Source: an archaeon
Lineage (GTDB): Archaea > Iainarchaeota > Iainarchaeia > CSSED10-239
DNA: 64,000 bases
Direction of reading: 5' to 3'
Assembly: GCA_029563035.1 (NCBI GenBank)
Contig: JAKQTP010000087.1
Span: 1-64,000, forward strand
Part shown: positions 27,546 through 35,636 of the stretch, piece after piece
How the letters are laid out: each line of letters begins with the position of its first letter
Position numbering within the stretch: position 1 is the stretch's first letter
Notes under the pieces: generated by a model
Told to the model about the DNA's origin: nothing
The model's input: only the letters and a program-made list of their open reading frames with translations
Database searches by the model: none
Made by a program: the position numbers and the translations under genes

Positions 27546-28127
27546 TTACTTGACTAATTTCTTTGATATATAAAGAGAGAAGAAATCTCCTATTAAATGT
27601 ATATTAGTTAGTTTGTAATTTGTTTTTTCTAATAAATTTTTAATTTCTGATTCATCTATTCTATCTTCTAGAGGAGGCCCCCTCTCAGTTTCTTTTTTCT
27701 GCCATTCTACAATACAGAGAGTTCCACATCTAATTAGAACTCTATTAGTTTCTTCTAGAAAGCTAATTTTATCTTCAACTTCATGAAGAACATTTGAGAT
27801 TAAAGCAAATGTCCCAGCATTAGATTCTAAAGGAAATCTATAAGGCTCAGAAAAAATTGGAATAATATTTTTTATATTTTTTTTATATATCCTTCTTTTA
27901 AGCTCCTCTAACATTTCACTAGAAGTATCAAGAGCAAATACCCTACCTTCAATTCCTATAATTCTAGAAGCAGGTATAGAAAAATAACCTATCCCGCATC
28001 CGATATCTAGGAAGATATCTTTAATTTTTAGACCAGCTTTGATTAGAATTTCTTCAGGAGGTAATATTTTTCTTCTTTCAAAAGAATCTAATTTATGCAT
28101 TTCTTTTACATTGAATTTGTGAGCCAT
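27546..28127 (-). CDS. Class I SAM-dependent methyltransferase
   Basis: A 193-residue protein with SAM motif I FLDIGCGIGYFSIPASRIIG near residue 38, VFALDTSSEM (motif II) and SNVLHEVED (motif IV). The substrate cannot be told. It starts MAHKFNVKEMHKLDSFERRK, typical of UbiE/Methyltransf_11-like archaeal proteins. It is transcribed in the same direction as the zinc-ribbon/J-domain gene upstream, about 110 bases apart. Confidence 0.85.
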   Translation of the reverse strand: MAHKFNVKEMHKLDSFERRKILPPEEILIKAGLKIKDIFLDIGCGIGYFSIPASRIIGIEGRVFALDTSSEMLEELKRRIYKKNIKNIIPIFSEPYRFPLESNAGTFALISNVLHEVEDKISFLEETNRVLIRCGTLCIVEWQKKETERGPPLEDRIDESEIKNLLEKTNYKLTNIHLIGDFFSLYISKKLVK

Positions 28128-28236
28128 ATAAATCGTCCTATTGCCAAGTTAAAGGAGTTTCAGTATTTTTTAAGTGATAGATATAATATATGGCTAATTC
28201 AATAATGTCGATATTTTAATAACATAATAATTTAGT

Positions 28237-29178
28237 TTATTTGAAAACTCCTTTTTTAATTAAAATTTTCTGATAGGTTTCATTTATTTCTTTTAACATA
28301 TCCTCCATTTCTTTCTTAACTTGATCAGGTTTATTTACATTAAAGTCTGGATGAAACATCATATTTAATATTTTCTTTCTCTTTTTTATTTCTTCAATTG
28401 TTGCATCGGGAGGACACCCAAATTTTTTTAAAAGCATTTCAAGAGAATCACTTTCTTTTTTTATTGATTCTTCCTTTCCCTCTTCCTTTTTTGAACTATA
28501 GCTCCATTTTTGATAATCCCATTTTTTCTCTTCACTTTTCTTTTTTTCTTTAATCTTAAATTTTGTTTTTATGCTTTCAAAAAACTTATTTTTTCCATAA
28601 TCTTCATAACTCAAAAGAATTTCAATATATCCTTCACCACTATATTTTGAAGTAAATCTTAGTATACATTTCTTTTCTTTTTCTTTTTCTATTTTACCTA
28701 TCTCCGCAGATTCAATTGTTGTAATATTTGGAGAAGATCTTATCTCAACCTTTACATTTAAAGCGTCTTCATTCCCTAAATTTTTAACTTTGATAGGAAT
28801 TGAAGTTATTTCTCCTTCTTTTATCTCTTCTATGAACTCTTCTCTTAGAAATAGTTTAGGTCTTGAATTTCTCTCTTTTAAGGTATAAAGCGACCTCGTA
28901 GTTATACCTTCTTCAAGACACTTTTTACAGACAAGTCTTGAATAATTCCAGCAAGAAGAACAAACTTTTTGCCCACAAACAGGGCATCTTCTTTTATTTT
29001 TGGAGAATTTTATTATCTTTTCGCAGATGGAGCATCTTTCAATAAGATTTGGCTCTACCTTTGATGAATCTTTTTTCCTAGGCATCTTTATTTTTAGCCC
29101 ACAATTAAGGCAACTTAAGTATTTTTCATCGCCCTTGAATATTATAATGGCCCTACAATTGGGACAAAGTATCTTCAT
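28237..29178 (-). CDS. Zinc-ribbon protein with C-terminal J-like domain
   Basis: A 313-residue protein. Three Cys clusters occupy the first ~95 residues (CPNC..CLNCG; CSIC..CPVCGQKVCSSCW; CKKC). An Ig-like/CARDB-type beta domain (~120-205) contains VKNLGNEDALNVKVE. A charged linker follows, and the last ~65 residues look like a J domain with the HPD tripeptide in MFHPDFNVN. J domains stimulate Hsp70. The combination with zinc ribbons and a beta domain is not one I know as a named family. Confidence 0.75.
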   Translation of the reverse strand: MKILCPNCRAIIIFKGDEKYLSCLNCGLKIKMPRKKDSSKVEPNLIERCSICEKIIKFSKNKRRCPVCGQKVCSSCWNYSRLVCKKCLEEGITTRSLYTLKERNSRPKLFLREEFIEEIKEGEITSIPIKVKNLGNEDALNVKVEIRSSPNITTIESAEIGKIEKEKEKKCILRFTSKYSGEGYIEILLSYEDYGKNKFFESIKTKFKIKEKKKSEEKKWDYQKWSYSSKKEEGKEESIKKESDSLEMLLKKFGCPPDATIEEIKKRKKILNMMFHPDFNVNKPDQVKKEMEDMLKEINETYQKILIKKGVFK

Positions 29179-29238
29179 GATAGTACTTGTAATAGGTAAT
29201 CTTAAATATTTTTAGGAATTAATTATAATAAGGAAGCA

Positions 29239-30084
29239 TTGGTGGGAAAAATGAAAAAAAATAATGATAAAACTCCAAAACAGGACACTAAGAAAAAAAC
29301 TAAAAAGTGGAGAATTCCTATACTTATAATTTTAGTATTGGCTTTAATGTTTACGGTGGTATTTTATGATGTTTATAAACTGGGCAATGAAAATGTACTT
29401 TTTCTTTTTGTAGACGAAGATAAAGGGAATCCTGGAATTGTTGAAGTATCTTCAATTATCCAGTTCTCTAATCTAAGGTCTAAAGAGAATAGCATTGATA
29501 TCGATCCATTATCTACAAATACTAATTTAAACTCCTTAGGGATAAATATAAACAACTCATTGATGAAAGCCACAGATATAAAACAAGGAACTGAATACGC
29601 TAAAGAGATTTCAAAAGAGCAATCAAAGATTGATATACACAGAGTTGTTGTTATCGATTCTGAAACATTAAAAGAATTAGTTAATGTCGTTGGATATGTT
29701 CCTATTGATTTTAATCAACAGATTCTCATACTTGGCCTAAAAAGAGATATTGTTGCAAAAGGAAATGTTACCGGTATTATGGCTAAACAGATCCTTCAAG
29801 GAAAAGCATTTCCGATAGTTGATCCTACGAGCATACGAGATGTACCAGAAGTAAGCCTTTGGAGAGTAAAAAGCAAGATCATTGGAGAAATATCAATAAA
29901 TCTACTTGACCATGCTAAATATGATAAGCAAACAAGAAAAGATATATATTACAAAATACTTAGATTGTATAGGGAGGATAAAATAAAAGTTTATAATAAG
30001 AATGTGACCCTTATCCTAATGGACATATTGCCAGAAGGATTTGGTAGAACTATAATGGATTTTGTTGTCAATATCATAAGTTAG
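29239..30084 (+). CDS. Membrane-anchored LCP/DUF4012-like protein
   Basis: About 281 residues: basic N-terminus, one membrane segment (~24-46), then an extracytoplasmic domain. The segment HRVVVIDSETLKELVNVVGY resembles the core of LytR-CpsA-Psr and DUF4012 proteins, which transfer or bind lipid-linked polymers; the Arg cluster typical of active LCP enzymes is not obvious. TTG, GTG (29242) and ATG (29251) are all possible starts; AAGGA upstream favours the first two. The next gene starts 9 bases later and is likely co-transcribed. Confidence 0.65.
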   Translation: MVGKMKKNNDKTPKQDTKKKTKKWRIPILIILVLALMFTVVFYDVYKLGNENVLFLFVDEDKGNPGIVEVSSIIQFSNLRSKENSIDIDPLSTNTNLNSLGININNSLMKATDIKQGTEYAKEISKEQSKIDIHRVVVIDSETLKELVNVVGYVPIDFNQQILILGLKRDIVAKGNVTGIMAKQILQGKAFPIVDPTSIRDVPEVSLWRVKSKIIGEISINLLDHAKYDKQTRKDIYYKILRLYREDKIKVYNKNVTLILMDILPEGFGRTIMDFVVNIIS

Positions 30085-30092
30085 GGATTTTT

Positions 30093-30746
30093 ATGCAAAA
30101 AGAAATATACGTAATTGCTACATTTATTATGGCTGTAGGACTTGCAGTAGCAGTTTATAATATTAGTATTTTAAATAATCAAAATACGCTACTTAGTCAA
30201 AGAATAACCACTCTTAATCAAGACATAACAAGACTTCAAAGCCAACAAACAATTCTTGAAAATAAGATCGCTGTACTCGAAGTTGCTAAATCTCAATATG
30301 ATTCTGTTGTTAGAAACTATACTTCTCAAATTCAAGATCTATTGAAGAAAAATGAGGTCTTGCAGCTTCAACTTAAATCATGGGACATACCTGTAATCTG
30401 GGTATCTAGTGAAGTTCAATGGACTTCTTCGACTTTGCATCCAAGTGATAATGTTCGACTTACTTTTAATCTAACAAATACCGCAAATGAAAATGCTCAG
30501 AATATAAGAATTTCATTACCTGAATCTTATATGAGAGGATTTCAAGTAGTAAGAGTAACAGATCCAAGAGCAAGACTAATCAATAATGAAATTTCAATAG
30601 ATTCTCTTGCCCCCCACCAAACACTAAATTTTGAAGTAATCTTGAGTACGCAATCTTCAGGATTATATAGTGGGCCTTTGAGGATCAGGTGGACGGGTAT
30701 TGGAGATTTTTTTACCTTGACTGAAATAAGTACTAGAGTTAACTAG
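30093..30746 (+). CDS. Membrane-anchored coiled-coil protein with beta domain
   Basis: A 217-residue protein. A membrane anchor (~6-26) leads into a coiled coil (~27-95). The C-terminal ~110 residues form an Ig-like/CARDB-type domain with LTFNLTNTANENAQNIRIS and a terminal FTLTEISTRVN. It is probably exposed outside the cell and forms a two-gene unit with the LCP-like gene. No named family was recognised. Confidence 0.7.
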   Translation: MQKEIYVIATFIMAVGLAVAVYNISILNNQNTLLSQRITTLNQDITRLQSQQTILENKIAVLEVAKSQYDSVVRNYTSQIQDLLKKNEVLQLQLKSWDIPVIWVSSEVQWTSSTLHPSDNVRLTFNLTNTANENAQNIRISLPESYMRGFQVVRVTDPRARLINNEISIDSLAPHQTLNFEVILSTQSSGLYSGPLRIRWTGIGDFFTLTEISTRVN

Positions 30747-30756
30747 AGATGCTTTC

Positions 30757-31902
30757 ATGGAAATAAAGAAGTATCCTGAAGACTTTCAAGTAGATGAAGT
30801 AATAGACATTAAAAATGGAAAACATCTAGTATTCAAAGTAAAAAAAATAAATCGAGATACGATTGATGTAATTCACGAAATTTCAAGAAAAACAGGGGTG
30901 CCATTTGGAAAATTTGGATTTGCAGGGCTTAAGGATAAGCATGCAGTTACTACTCAATACTTTTCTGTTGATAAACTCTACAAGGATATAATAAAAGGAA
31001 TTGATATCAATGATGTAGAATTATCTGAGTTTTTTGAAGGGCAAAAGATTAATATTGGTGATCTGTTAGGAAATAATTTCAACATCCTTGTTAGGAACAT
31101 CCCTGAAAATTTTAAAAATGTCATAAGGGCTAATATTCTAGAAATTGAAAAAAATTTTGGATTTCCAAATCTATTTGGAGAACAGAGATTTGGGGGAAAT
31201 GAAGAAGTAGGTAGACTTATTTTGAGGGGTGAATTTAAAGAAGCGATTGAAAAATTTTTATTGAAAGAGACACTTTCCCCAGAAACAAGCGAATTGATAA
31301 TAGAGAAAGAATATGCTAAAGCACTTGAATCATACCCAAAATTACGAAATGAAAGACAAATTTTAGAATATTTGTCAAAGTCACCCAATTACTCAAAAGC
31401 TTTTGTGATACTACCTCCTTCAACTTCTTCCCTCTTTGTTCATGCATACCAAGCAAAGATATTCAATGATGCAGTCCTAGAAAGAATAAAGGAGATTCCT
31501 ATTAATGAAGTTGAGATTGGTGATTTAGTTTCTATGGAAAAAGAAGGAAACTATAGTAGAACACAAGTAACAAAATCTAATATAGAAAGGATTAGAGGTG
31601 GAATTAAAAAGGGGGAGATTAATGTCATATGCCCTTTAGTAGGATTTAACTCATTGATCCCCAAATCTCGTTTAGGTAAATCATTAATCAATATTTTAGA
31701 AAAAGATGGAATCAATAGAATAAATTTTCAAGTTAAAGAAGCCCCTTTTTTGGCATCTAATGGCGCATATAGAAATATCTTAGGAAAATACAAAGATCTT
31801 TCATATAAGATTGAAGAAAATGGAGTAAGGTTTATGTTCTTTCTCTACAAAGGAGAATATGCAACAGTATTCTTGAATTACCTCACTTTTTCTTTATCTT
31901 GA
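30757..31902 (+). CDS. truD: tRNA pseudouridine(13) synthase TruD
   Basis: A 381-residue protein with the TruD signature GFAGLKDKHAVTTQYFSV, in which the Asp of KDKHA is catalytic, plus NLFGEQRFGG, another family hallmark. It modifies U13 of tRNAs and, in archaea, possibly U35 as well. It begins 10 bases after the preceding gene and overlaps the convergent aMBF1 gene by 20 bases at its end. Confidence 0.93.
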   Translation: MEIKKYPEDFQVDEVIDIKNGKHLVFKVKKINRDTIDVIHEISRKTGVPFGKFGFAGLKDKHAVTTQYFSVDKLYKDIIKGIDINDVELSEFFEGQKINIGDLLGNNFNILVRNIPENFKNVIRANILEIEKNFGFPNLFGEQRFGGNEEVGRLILRGEFKEAIEKFLLKETLSPETSELIIEKEYAKALESYPKLRNERQILEYLSKSPNYSKAFVILPPSTSSLFVHAYQAKIFNDAVLERIKEIPINEVEIGDLVSMEKEGNYSRTQVTKSNIERIRGGIKKGEINVICPLVGFNSLIPKSRLGKSLINILEKDGINRINFQVKEAPFLASNGAYRNILGKYKDLSYKIEENGVRFMFFLYKGEYATVFLNYLTFSLS

Positions 31903-32374
31903 TTATATCGCCTATTGTTGTTTCTTTTAGATTTTGTTTTGATTTAGATATGTTTATGCCTTCATCAGATTTTTCTTTAAGTTTAATACTCAAAGTTTTT
32001 TCTAATTTTTGTATTAATTCATTAGAAAGAGCAAAACCTTCTGTTTCGATATGATGTATTATAGATTCTTTTTCATTCATTTTTCTAGCAAGATCCTTTT
32101 GTGACCACCCTTTTGATTCTCGAGCGTCTTTTATTACTATGTGATAATCTTCTACTAGCGCATACTCTTCCTTTGTCTTTACAGGTGCATTTATCCGAGA
32201 CTTTAAAGGTAATGCGATCCCTTCTGAACTCATATCACCCTTACCATATTTGGACCAACTTTGATGGTCAACTCCAAATCTCGAACATTTATCGCAAACT
32301 TTTATACTGGCGCTTTCAACTTTAACATTGAATACTTTTCCATGTATAGTTTTGCCACATATTTCGCATATCAT
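31883..32374 (-). CDS. Archaeal multiprotein bridging factor aMBF1
   Basis: A 163-residue protein. The N-terminal zinc ribbon has CEICGK and CDKCSRFG. A linker leads to a Cro/CI-type HTH around ARESKGWSQKDLARKMNEKESIIHHIE (~80-125). aMBF1 is a conserved archaeal transcription or translation-associated factor. It is divergent from pan with about 160 bases between them. Confidence 0.92.
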   Translation of the reverse strand: MICEICGKTIHGKVFNVKVESASIKVCDKCSRFGVDHQSWSKYGKGDMSSEGIALPLKSRINAPVKTKEEYALVEDYHIVIKDARESKGWSQKDLARKMNEKESIIHHIETEGFALSNELIQKLEKTLSIKLKEKSDEGINISKSKQNLKETTIGDIIKIKKK

Positions 32375-32504
32375 CTTATCAATAGTTTTTTAATATCAAT
32401 ATTTATAAGGGTTTTGAACTTTAGTCTTTTATTAAAAATGATATTCACTATTGTAAGATTTTTTTAAAATATTTCTTACATCAATGACACTCAATGTAGA
32501 AACA

Positions 32505-32512
32505 TTTATAAA
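32505..32512 (+). promoter_or_regulatory. TATA box of pan
   Basis: TTTATAAA lies about 25 bases before the first ATG (32533) and 39-46 before the GTG at 32551. A start of transcription near 32533 would give a short leader carrying CGGGGTGC before the GTG. Confidence 0.55.
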
Positions 32513-32550
32513 TCAGTGAAATCTAATATATCATGTTCGGGGTGCTAATT

Positions 32551-33756
32551 GTGGACAGTAGTATTAAGTATCGGACAAAAAGGCTTGACGAAGAAGATGT
32601 TTATGAAAACGATGTTCAATATAATGATAAAATAATAGAAAGATTAAAGCTCCTAGAAATTCAAAATAGAAGTTTTATTACGGAAAAAATTAGATTGGAA
32701 AAAGAGAATGAAAACCTCAAAAAAGAATTGGATAGATTGAATGCGCCCCCCTTGATTACAGGAGTTGTAGTTGAGGCAATAGATCCTTCTAAAATAATAA
32801 TAAAAAGCTCTAGTGGTCCCAAATTTGTAGTAGGTGCATGTTCTAACGTAGATATAAAAGATCTTGTTCCTGGCGCATTAGTAGCTTGTAATCAAAGAAA
32901 TCTTTCAATAATGGAAGTATTACCTTCTACAAAAGATCCAGAAGTTTGTGGGATGGAAGTTTTAGATAAAACTGGAGTTACATATTGTGAAATTGGTGGT
33001 TTAAGAGATCAAATAAATAAAATAAAAGAGACCGTAGAATTACCCCTTAAAAAACCAGAGTTATTTGATAAAGTCGGGATAGAGCCTCCGCACGGAGTCC
33101 TACTACATGGGCCCCCTGGGAATGGTAAGACTTTAATCGTTAAAGCTGTTGCTAATGAAACTGATTCTACTTTTATTAGAGTCGTAGGATCAGAATTCGT
33201 TAGGAAATACATTGGAGAAGGGGCAAGAATGGTAAGAGAAGTTTTTAATCTTGCAAGAGAAAAATCTCCTTCAATTTTATTTATTGATGAAATTGATGCT
33301 ATAGGTGCAAGGCGTGTTGATACAGGTATAAGTGGGGATAGGGAAGTTGCAAGAACGATGATGCAACTTTTAGCTGAACTTGATGGATTTGATCCGAGAG
33401 GCCAAGTTAAGATCTTAGGAGCTACAAACAGAGTAGATATATTAGATCCTGCGCTTCTAAGGCCAGGTAGATTTGATAGACTAATTGAAATACCCCCGCC
33501 CACAAAAGATGGATGTTTAGATATATTTAAAATCCATTCTAGAAACATGAATATCAAAAATCTTGATTATTCAGAAATCATTGATTTAATAGATGGCTTA
33601 TCTGGTGCAGAAATTAGATCGCTATGCACAGAAGCTGGAATGGCTGCCATAAGAGAAGATCGAGATTATGTAACTTCCGAAGACTTTAAATGCTCAATAT
33701 CTAGAATTGCATCATCGGAATATCCAAATAATTCCCTTATTGGTATGTATGGATGA
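32551..33756 (+). CDS. pan: Proteasome-activating nucleotidase PAN
   Basis: About 401 residues from the GTG at 32551, which has GGGGTG at proper spacing; an ATG at 32533 would add six residues. The N-terminal coiled coil (~25-65) and OB domain are followed by the AAA ATPase: Walker A GPPGNGKTL, Walker B SILFIDEIDAIG, second-region-of-homology LLRPGRFDR. The C-terminus GMYG gives a hydrophobic-Tyr-X motif for docking in the 20S proteasome. The stop codon is part of a C/D-box sRNA (next entry). Confidence 0.95.
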   Translation: MDSSIKYRTKRLDEEDVYENDVQYNDKIIERLKLLEIQNRSFITEKIRLEKENENLKKELDRLNAPPLITGVVVEAIDPSKIIIKSSSGPKFVVGACSNVDIKDLVPGALVACNQRNLSIMEVLPSTKDPEVCGMEVLDKTGVTYCEIGGLRDQINKIKETVELPLKKPELFDKVGIEPPHGVLLHGPPGNGKTLIVKAVANETDSTFIRVVGSEFVRKYIGEGARMVREVFNLAREKSPSILFIDEIDAIGARRVDTGISGDREVARTMMQLLAELDGFDPRGQVKILGATNRVDILDPALLRPGRFDRLIEIPPPTKDGCLDIFKIHSRNMNIKNLDYSEIIDLIDGLSGAEIRSLCTEAGMAAIREDRDYVTSEDFKCSISRIASSEYPNNSLIGMYG

Positions 33757-33803
33757 GGAAACCGACAGCGTCTGACGGATGATGAGAGATGGGCGGTCTG
33801 ACA
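33747..33803 (+). ncRNA. C/D-box guide sRNA overlapping the pan stop codon
   Basis: Box order fits an archaeal C/D sRNA: C-like GGATGA at 33751-33756 (its TGA is the pan stop), D' CTGA 33772-33775, C' ATGATGA 33779-33785 (perfect consensus), D CTGA 33798-33801, then a T-rich tail. The guide between C' and D has 12 bases. Its last 10 bases can pair with 16S rRNA ACCGCCCGUC (E. coli 1398-1407, one G-U pair), and the N+5 rule places 2'-O-methylation on C1402. The D' guide (15 bases) has a target I could not assign. The degenerate C box is the main weakness. Confidence 0.72.
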
Positions 33804-33872
33804 TATTTTTTATTTTTACTAATCTATAGTAAACTTTATTTACCTTAAATTCTATTTTAATAGGGCGATTAT

Positions 33873-33974
33873 TTGAAAGCGGAGGAAGTTGCAGATTTAA
33901 TTTTTGGGTATACCATATTTATTTTTAGTGTAGTAGCGGTTTTTCTTTGCTATTATTTTGAGAATTTTATATAA
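33873..33974 (+). CDS. Small single-pass membrane protein (33 residues)
   Basis: TTG start after AGGGCGAT. The product begins with a short acidic stretch (KAEEVADLI) followed by a ~20-residue hydrophobic segment and ends YYFENFI. No family was recognised. It lies ~100 bases after pan on the same strand. Confidence 0.55.
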   Translation: MKAEEVADLIFGYTIFIFSVVAVFLCYYFENFI

Positions 33975-34005
33975 ATTCAATTTTTATTATTTTATTTTTA
34001 TAACA

Positions 34006-34110
34006 TTATCTAAAATAGAAAAATATTTGTAAAGAGGACAATAAAAGCATCCCACATACTACAATAGTCATTGTTATTAATATAATTTTCTTTCTTTTTT
34101 CTGATTTCAT
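34006..34110 (-). CDS. Small single-pass membrane protein (34 residues)
   Basis: An ATG-initiated minus-strand frame. The N-terminus is basic (KSEKRKK), followed by one hydrophobic helix with a single Cys, ending FFYFR. This layout, positive inside then one helix, is that of a true small membrane protein. It faces the 33-residue membrane protein gene tail to tail, with 31 bases between stops. No ribosome site is obvious, so the message could be leaderless. Confidence 0.5.
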   Translation of the reverse strand: MKSEKRKKIILITMTIVVCGMLLLSSLQIFFYFR

Positions 34111-34311
34111 ATATATGCAATCTTATTTAAGATTAAATATCTTTCTATACCAGATTCTAAGAAATATTATTTTTTAGAATATAAAAATAAGGATTATTTA
34201 GGTATATTTATCCATTTTAAAGTATTTTAGGCGAATGATTTAATAAAAAATAAAATATCTCGTCTAGGATTGCTTTATATTATTTCCAATCTCATATTAA
34301 TTGGTGATTAT
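34111..34311. other. Very AT-rich stretch upstream of cdc6; weak origin candidate
   Basis: About 200 bases of extreme A+T content with short inverted repeats (ATCTTATTTAAGAT; TTCTAA...TTAGAA near 34157-34181), located just before the initiator gene. Archaeal origins often lie beside orc1/cdc6, but I could not find a convincing repeated ORB motif here. Confidence 0.25.
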
Positions 34312-34446
34312 GTGTTATACTGCAATAATTTGAAGAAAGTACCTTTTCCACTATTAATTGAAAAGGCAATAGAGCATGCAAATACTGAAAAAAATGAAAA
34401 GAACTTTGTACTATCAAACATATTTATGGAGATAGCTAAAGTATAA
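34312..34446 (+). CDS. Small hypothetical protein (44 residues)
   Basis: GTG start preceded by TTGGTGATTA. The product contains LKKVPFPLLIEKAIEHANTE and ends FMEIAKV; it is helical, charged and protein-like in composition. It ends 28 bases before cdc6 and may be co-transcribed with it. No family was recognised. Confidence 0.45.
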   Translation: MLYCNNLKKVPFPLLIEKAIEHANTEKNEKNFVLSNIFMEIAKV

Positions 34447-34474
34447 AAACTTAAAATAATTTTTTTATTTAGTT

Positions 34475-35602
34475 ATGTCAAGTAAAATAAAAAATATCCT
34501 AATGTGGGACGAATCATTGTTCAGAAATCCAGAAGTCTTCGATCTTAGTTACGTTCCGGAGGTTTTTAATTTTAGAGACAATGAACTTGAGGCTATATCA
34601 CATAATGTAAAGCCTTTAATTAAAGGAGATCTCCCCACAAATACCATAATTCTTGGACCAACAGGTACAGGTAAAACCACTTCTGTTAAGTTACTATTCA
34701 AAAATATTACTGAAGTTTCAAATGAGGTGATACCTGTATACATTAATTGTCAGTTTCATTATCGGGAATTTTCTATAATGTCTCAAATTTTTAAAGGAAT
34801 TTTTGGATACCCCCCAGTAGAAACTGGTAAACCTCTGACAACACTATACGAGTATACTATGGGAGAATTACAAAAAAAAGACAAAAGATTACTTGTAGCA
34901 TTAGACGATGTTGATTTTTTATTTCATGTTAACGTTGCAGAAAACATTCTTTATAAAATCCTAAGGGCACATGAGATATTTCCTGGTGTTAAAACAGGAA
35001 TTATTGGAATTGTTACGGACAATGCATTTTCGTTTAAGGTTTCTGAAAAAATTAGAACAGTATTCATGCCAAATGAAGTTCACTTTAAGCCTTACTCACA
35101 GTCTACAATATCAGATATTCTTAGATATCGTTGTGACATCGGGCTATATCCGGGAGTAATGGATGAAGAAGTTTTAGATAAAATTTCGGAGATAACTTTT
35201 GATAAAGGAGATTTAAGGCTAGGGATAAGGGGAATAAAAGAAGCAGGAATGTTAGCAGAGCTTGAAGCTAGACGGAAAATAACTGTTGGCGATGTTGAAA
35301 AAGCAATTGATCGGATAAGTTCTTTTCTTCATGTTGAAAATGTCTTTGATGGTTTATCCAATTCTGATGTAAAAGTTCTAAAAACTATAGCCTTAAATTC
35401 CGGTAAATTTACAAAAGCCAACGATTTCTTCAATATTTTATCTGGAGAAATGTCATATGAACTATTTAGAAAAGTTACAACAAAACTTGAAAATCTTAAG
35501 CTCATAGATATTCAACGGGCACAATCTAGAGGTCGCGGTAAACAAAATTTAATTCATTTAAGGGTACCAAAAGAAGCAGTACTTGAAATTATTAGAGAAT
35601 AA
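34475..35602 (+). CDS. cdc6: Orc1/Cdc6 replication initiator
   Basis: A 375-residue AAA+ protein with Walker A GPTGTGKTTS (~64), Walker B LLVALDDVDFL, sensor I region IIGIVTDN and the arginine-finger/sensor II part GDLRLGIRGIKEAG. A C-terminal winged helix (~300-375) binds origin DNA. It is the archaeal origin-binding and helicase-loading protein. The AT-rich region upstream is a weak origin candidate. The downstream surE begins 34 bases on with its own TATA box. Confidence 0.95.
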   Translation: MSSKIKNILMWDESLFRNPEVFDLSYVPEVFNFRDNELEAISHNVKPLIKGDLPTNTIILGPTGTGKTTSVKLLFKNITEVSNEVIPVYINCQFHYREFSIMSQIFKGIFGYPPVETGKPLTTLYEYTMGELQKKDKRLLVALDDVDFLFHVNVAENILYKILRAHEIFPGVKTGIIGIVTDNAFSFKVSEKIRTVFMPNEVHFKPYSQSTISDILRYRCDIGLYPGVMDEEVLDKISEITFDKGDLRLGIRGIKEAGMLAELEARRKITVGDVEKAIDRISSFLHVENVFDGLSNSDVKVLKTIALNSGKFTKANDFFNILSGEMSYELFRKVTTKLENLKLIDIQRAQSRGRGKQNLIHLRVPKEAVLEIIRE

Positions 35603-35636
35603 CCTTTAAAAGTAATTCATATCTTTTTTAGTTCAA

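Noticed and set aside
33009..33557. Minus-strand frame of 182 codons
   Set aside because: Shadow of the well-supported pan gene.
33800..34475. Search for ORB/mini-ORB origin boxes
   Set aside because: No repeated motif resembling known ORB elements was found by eye; only AT-richness remains.
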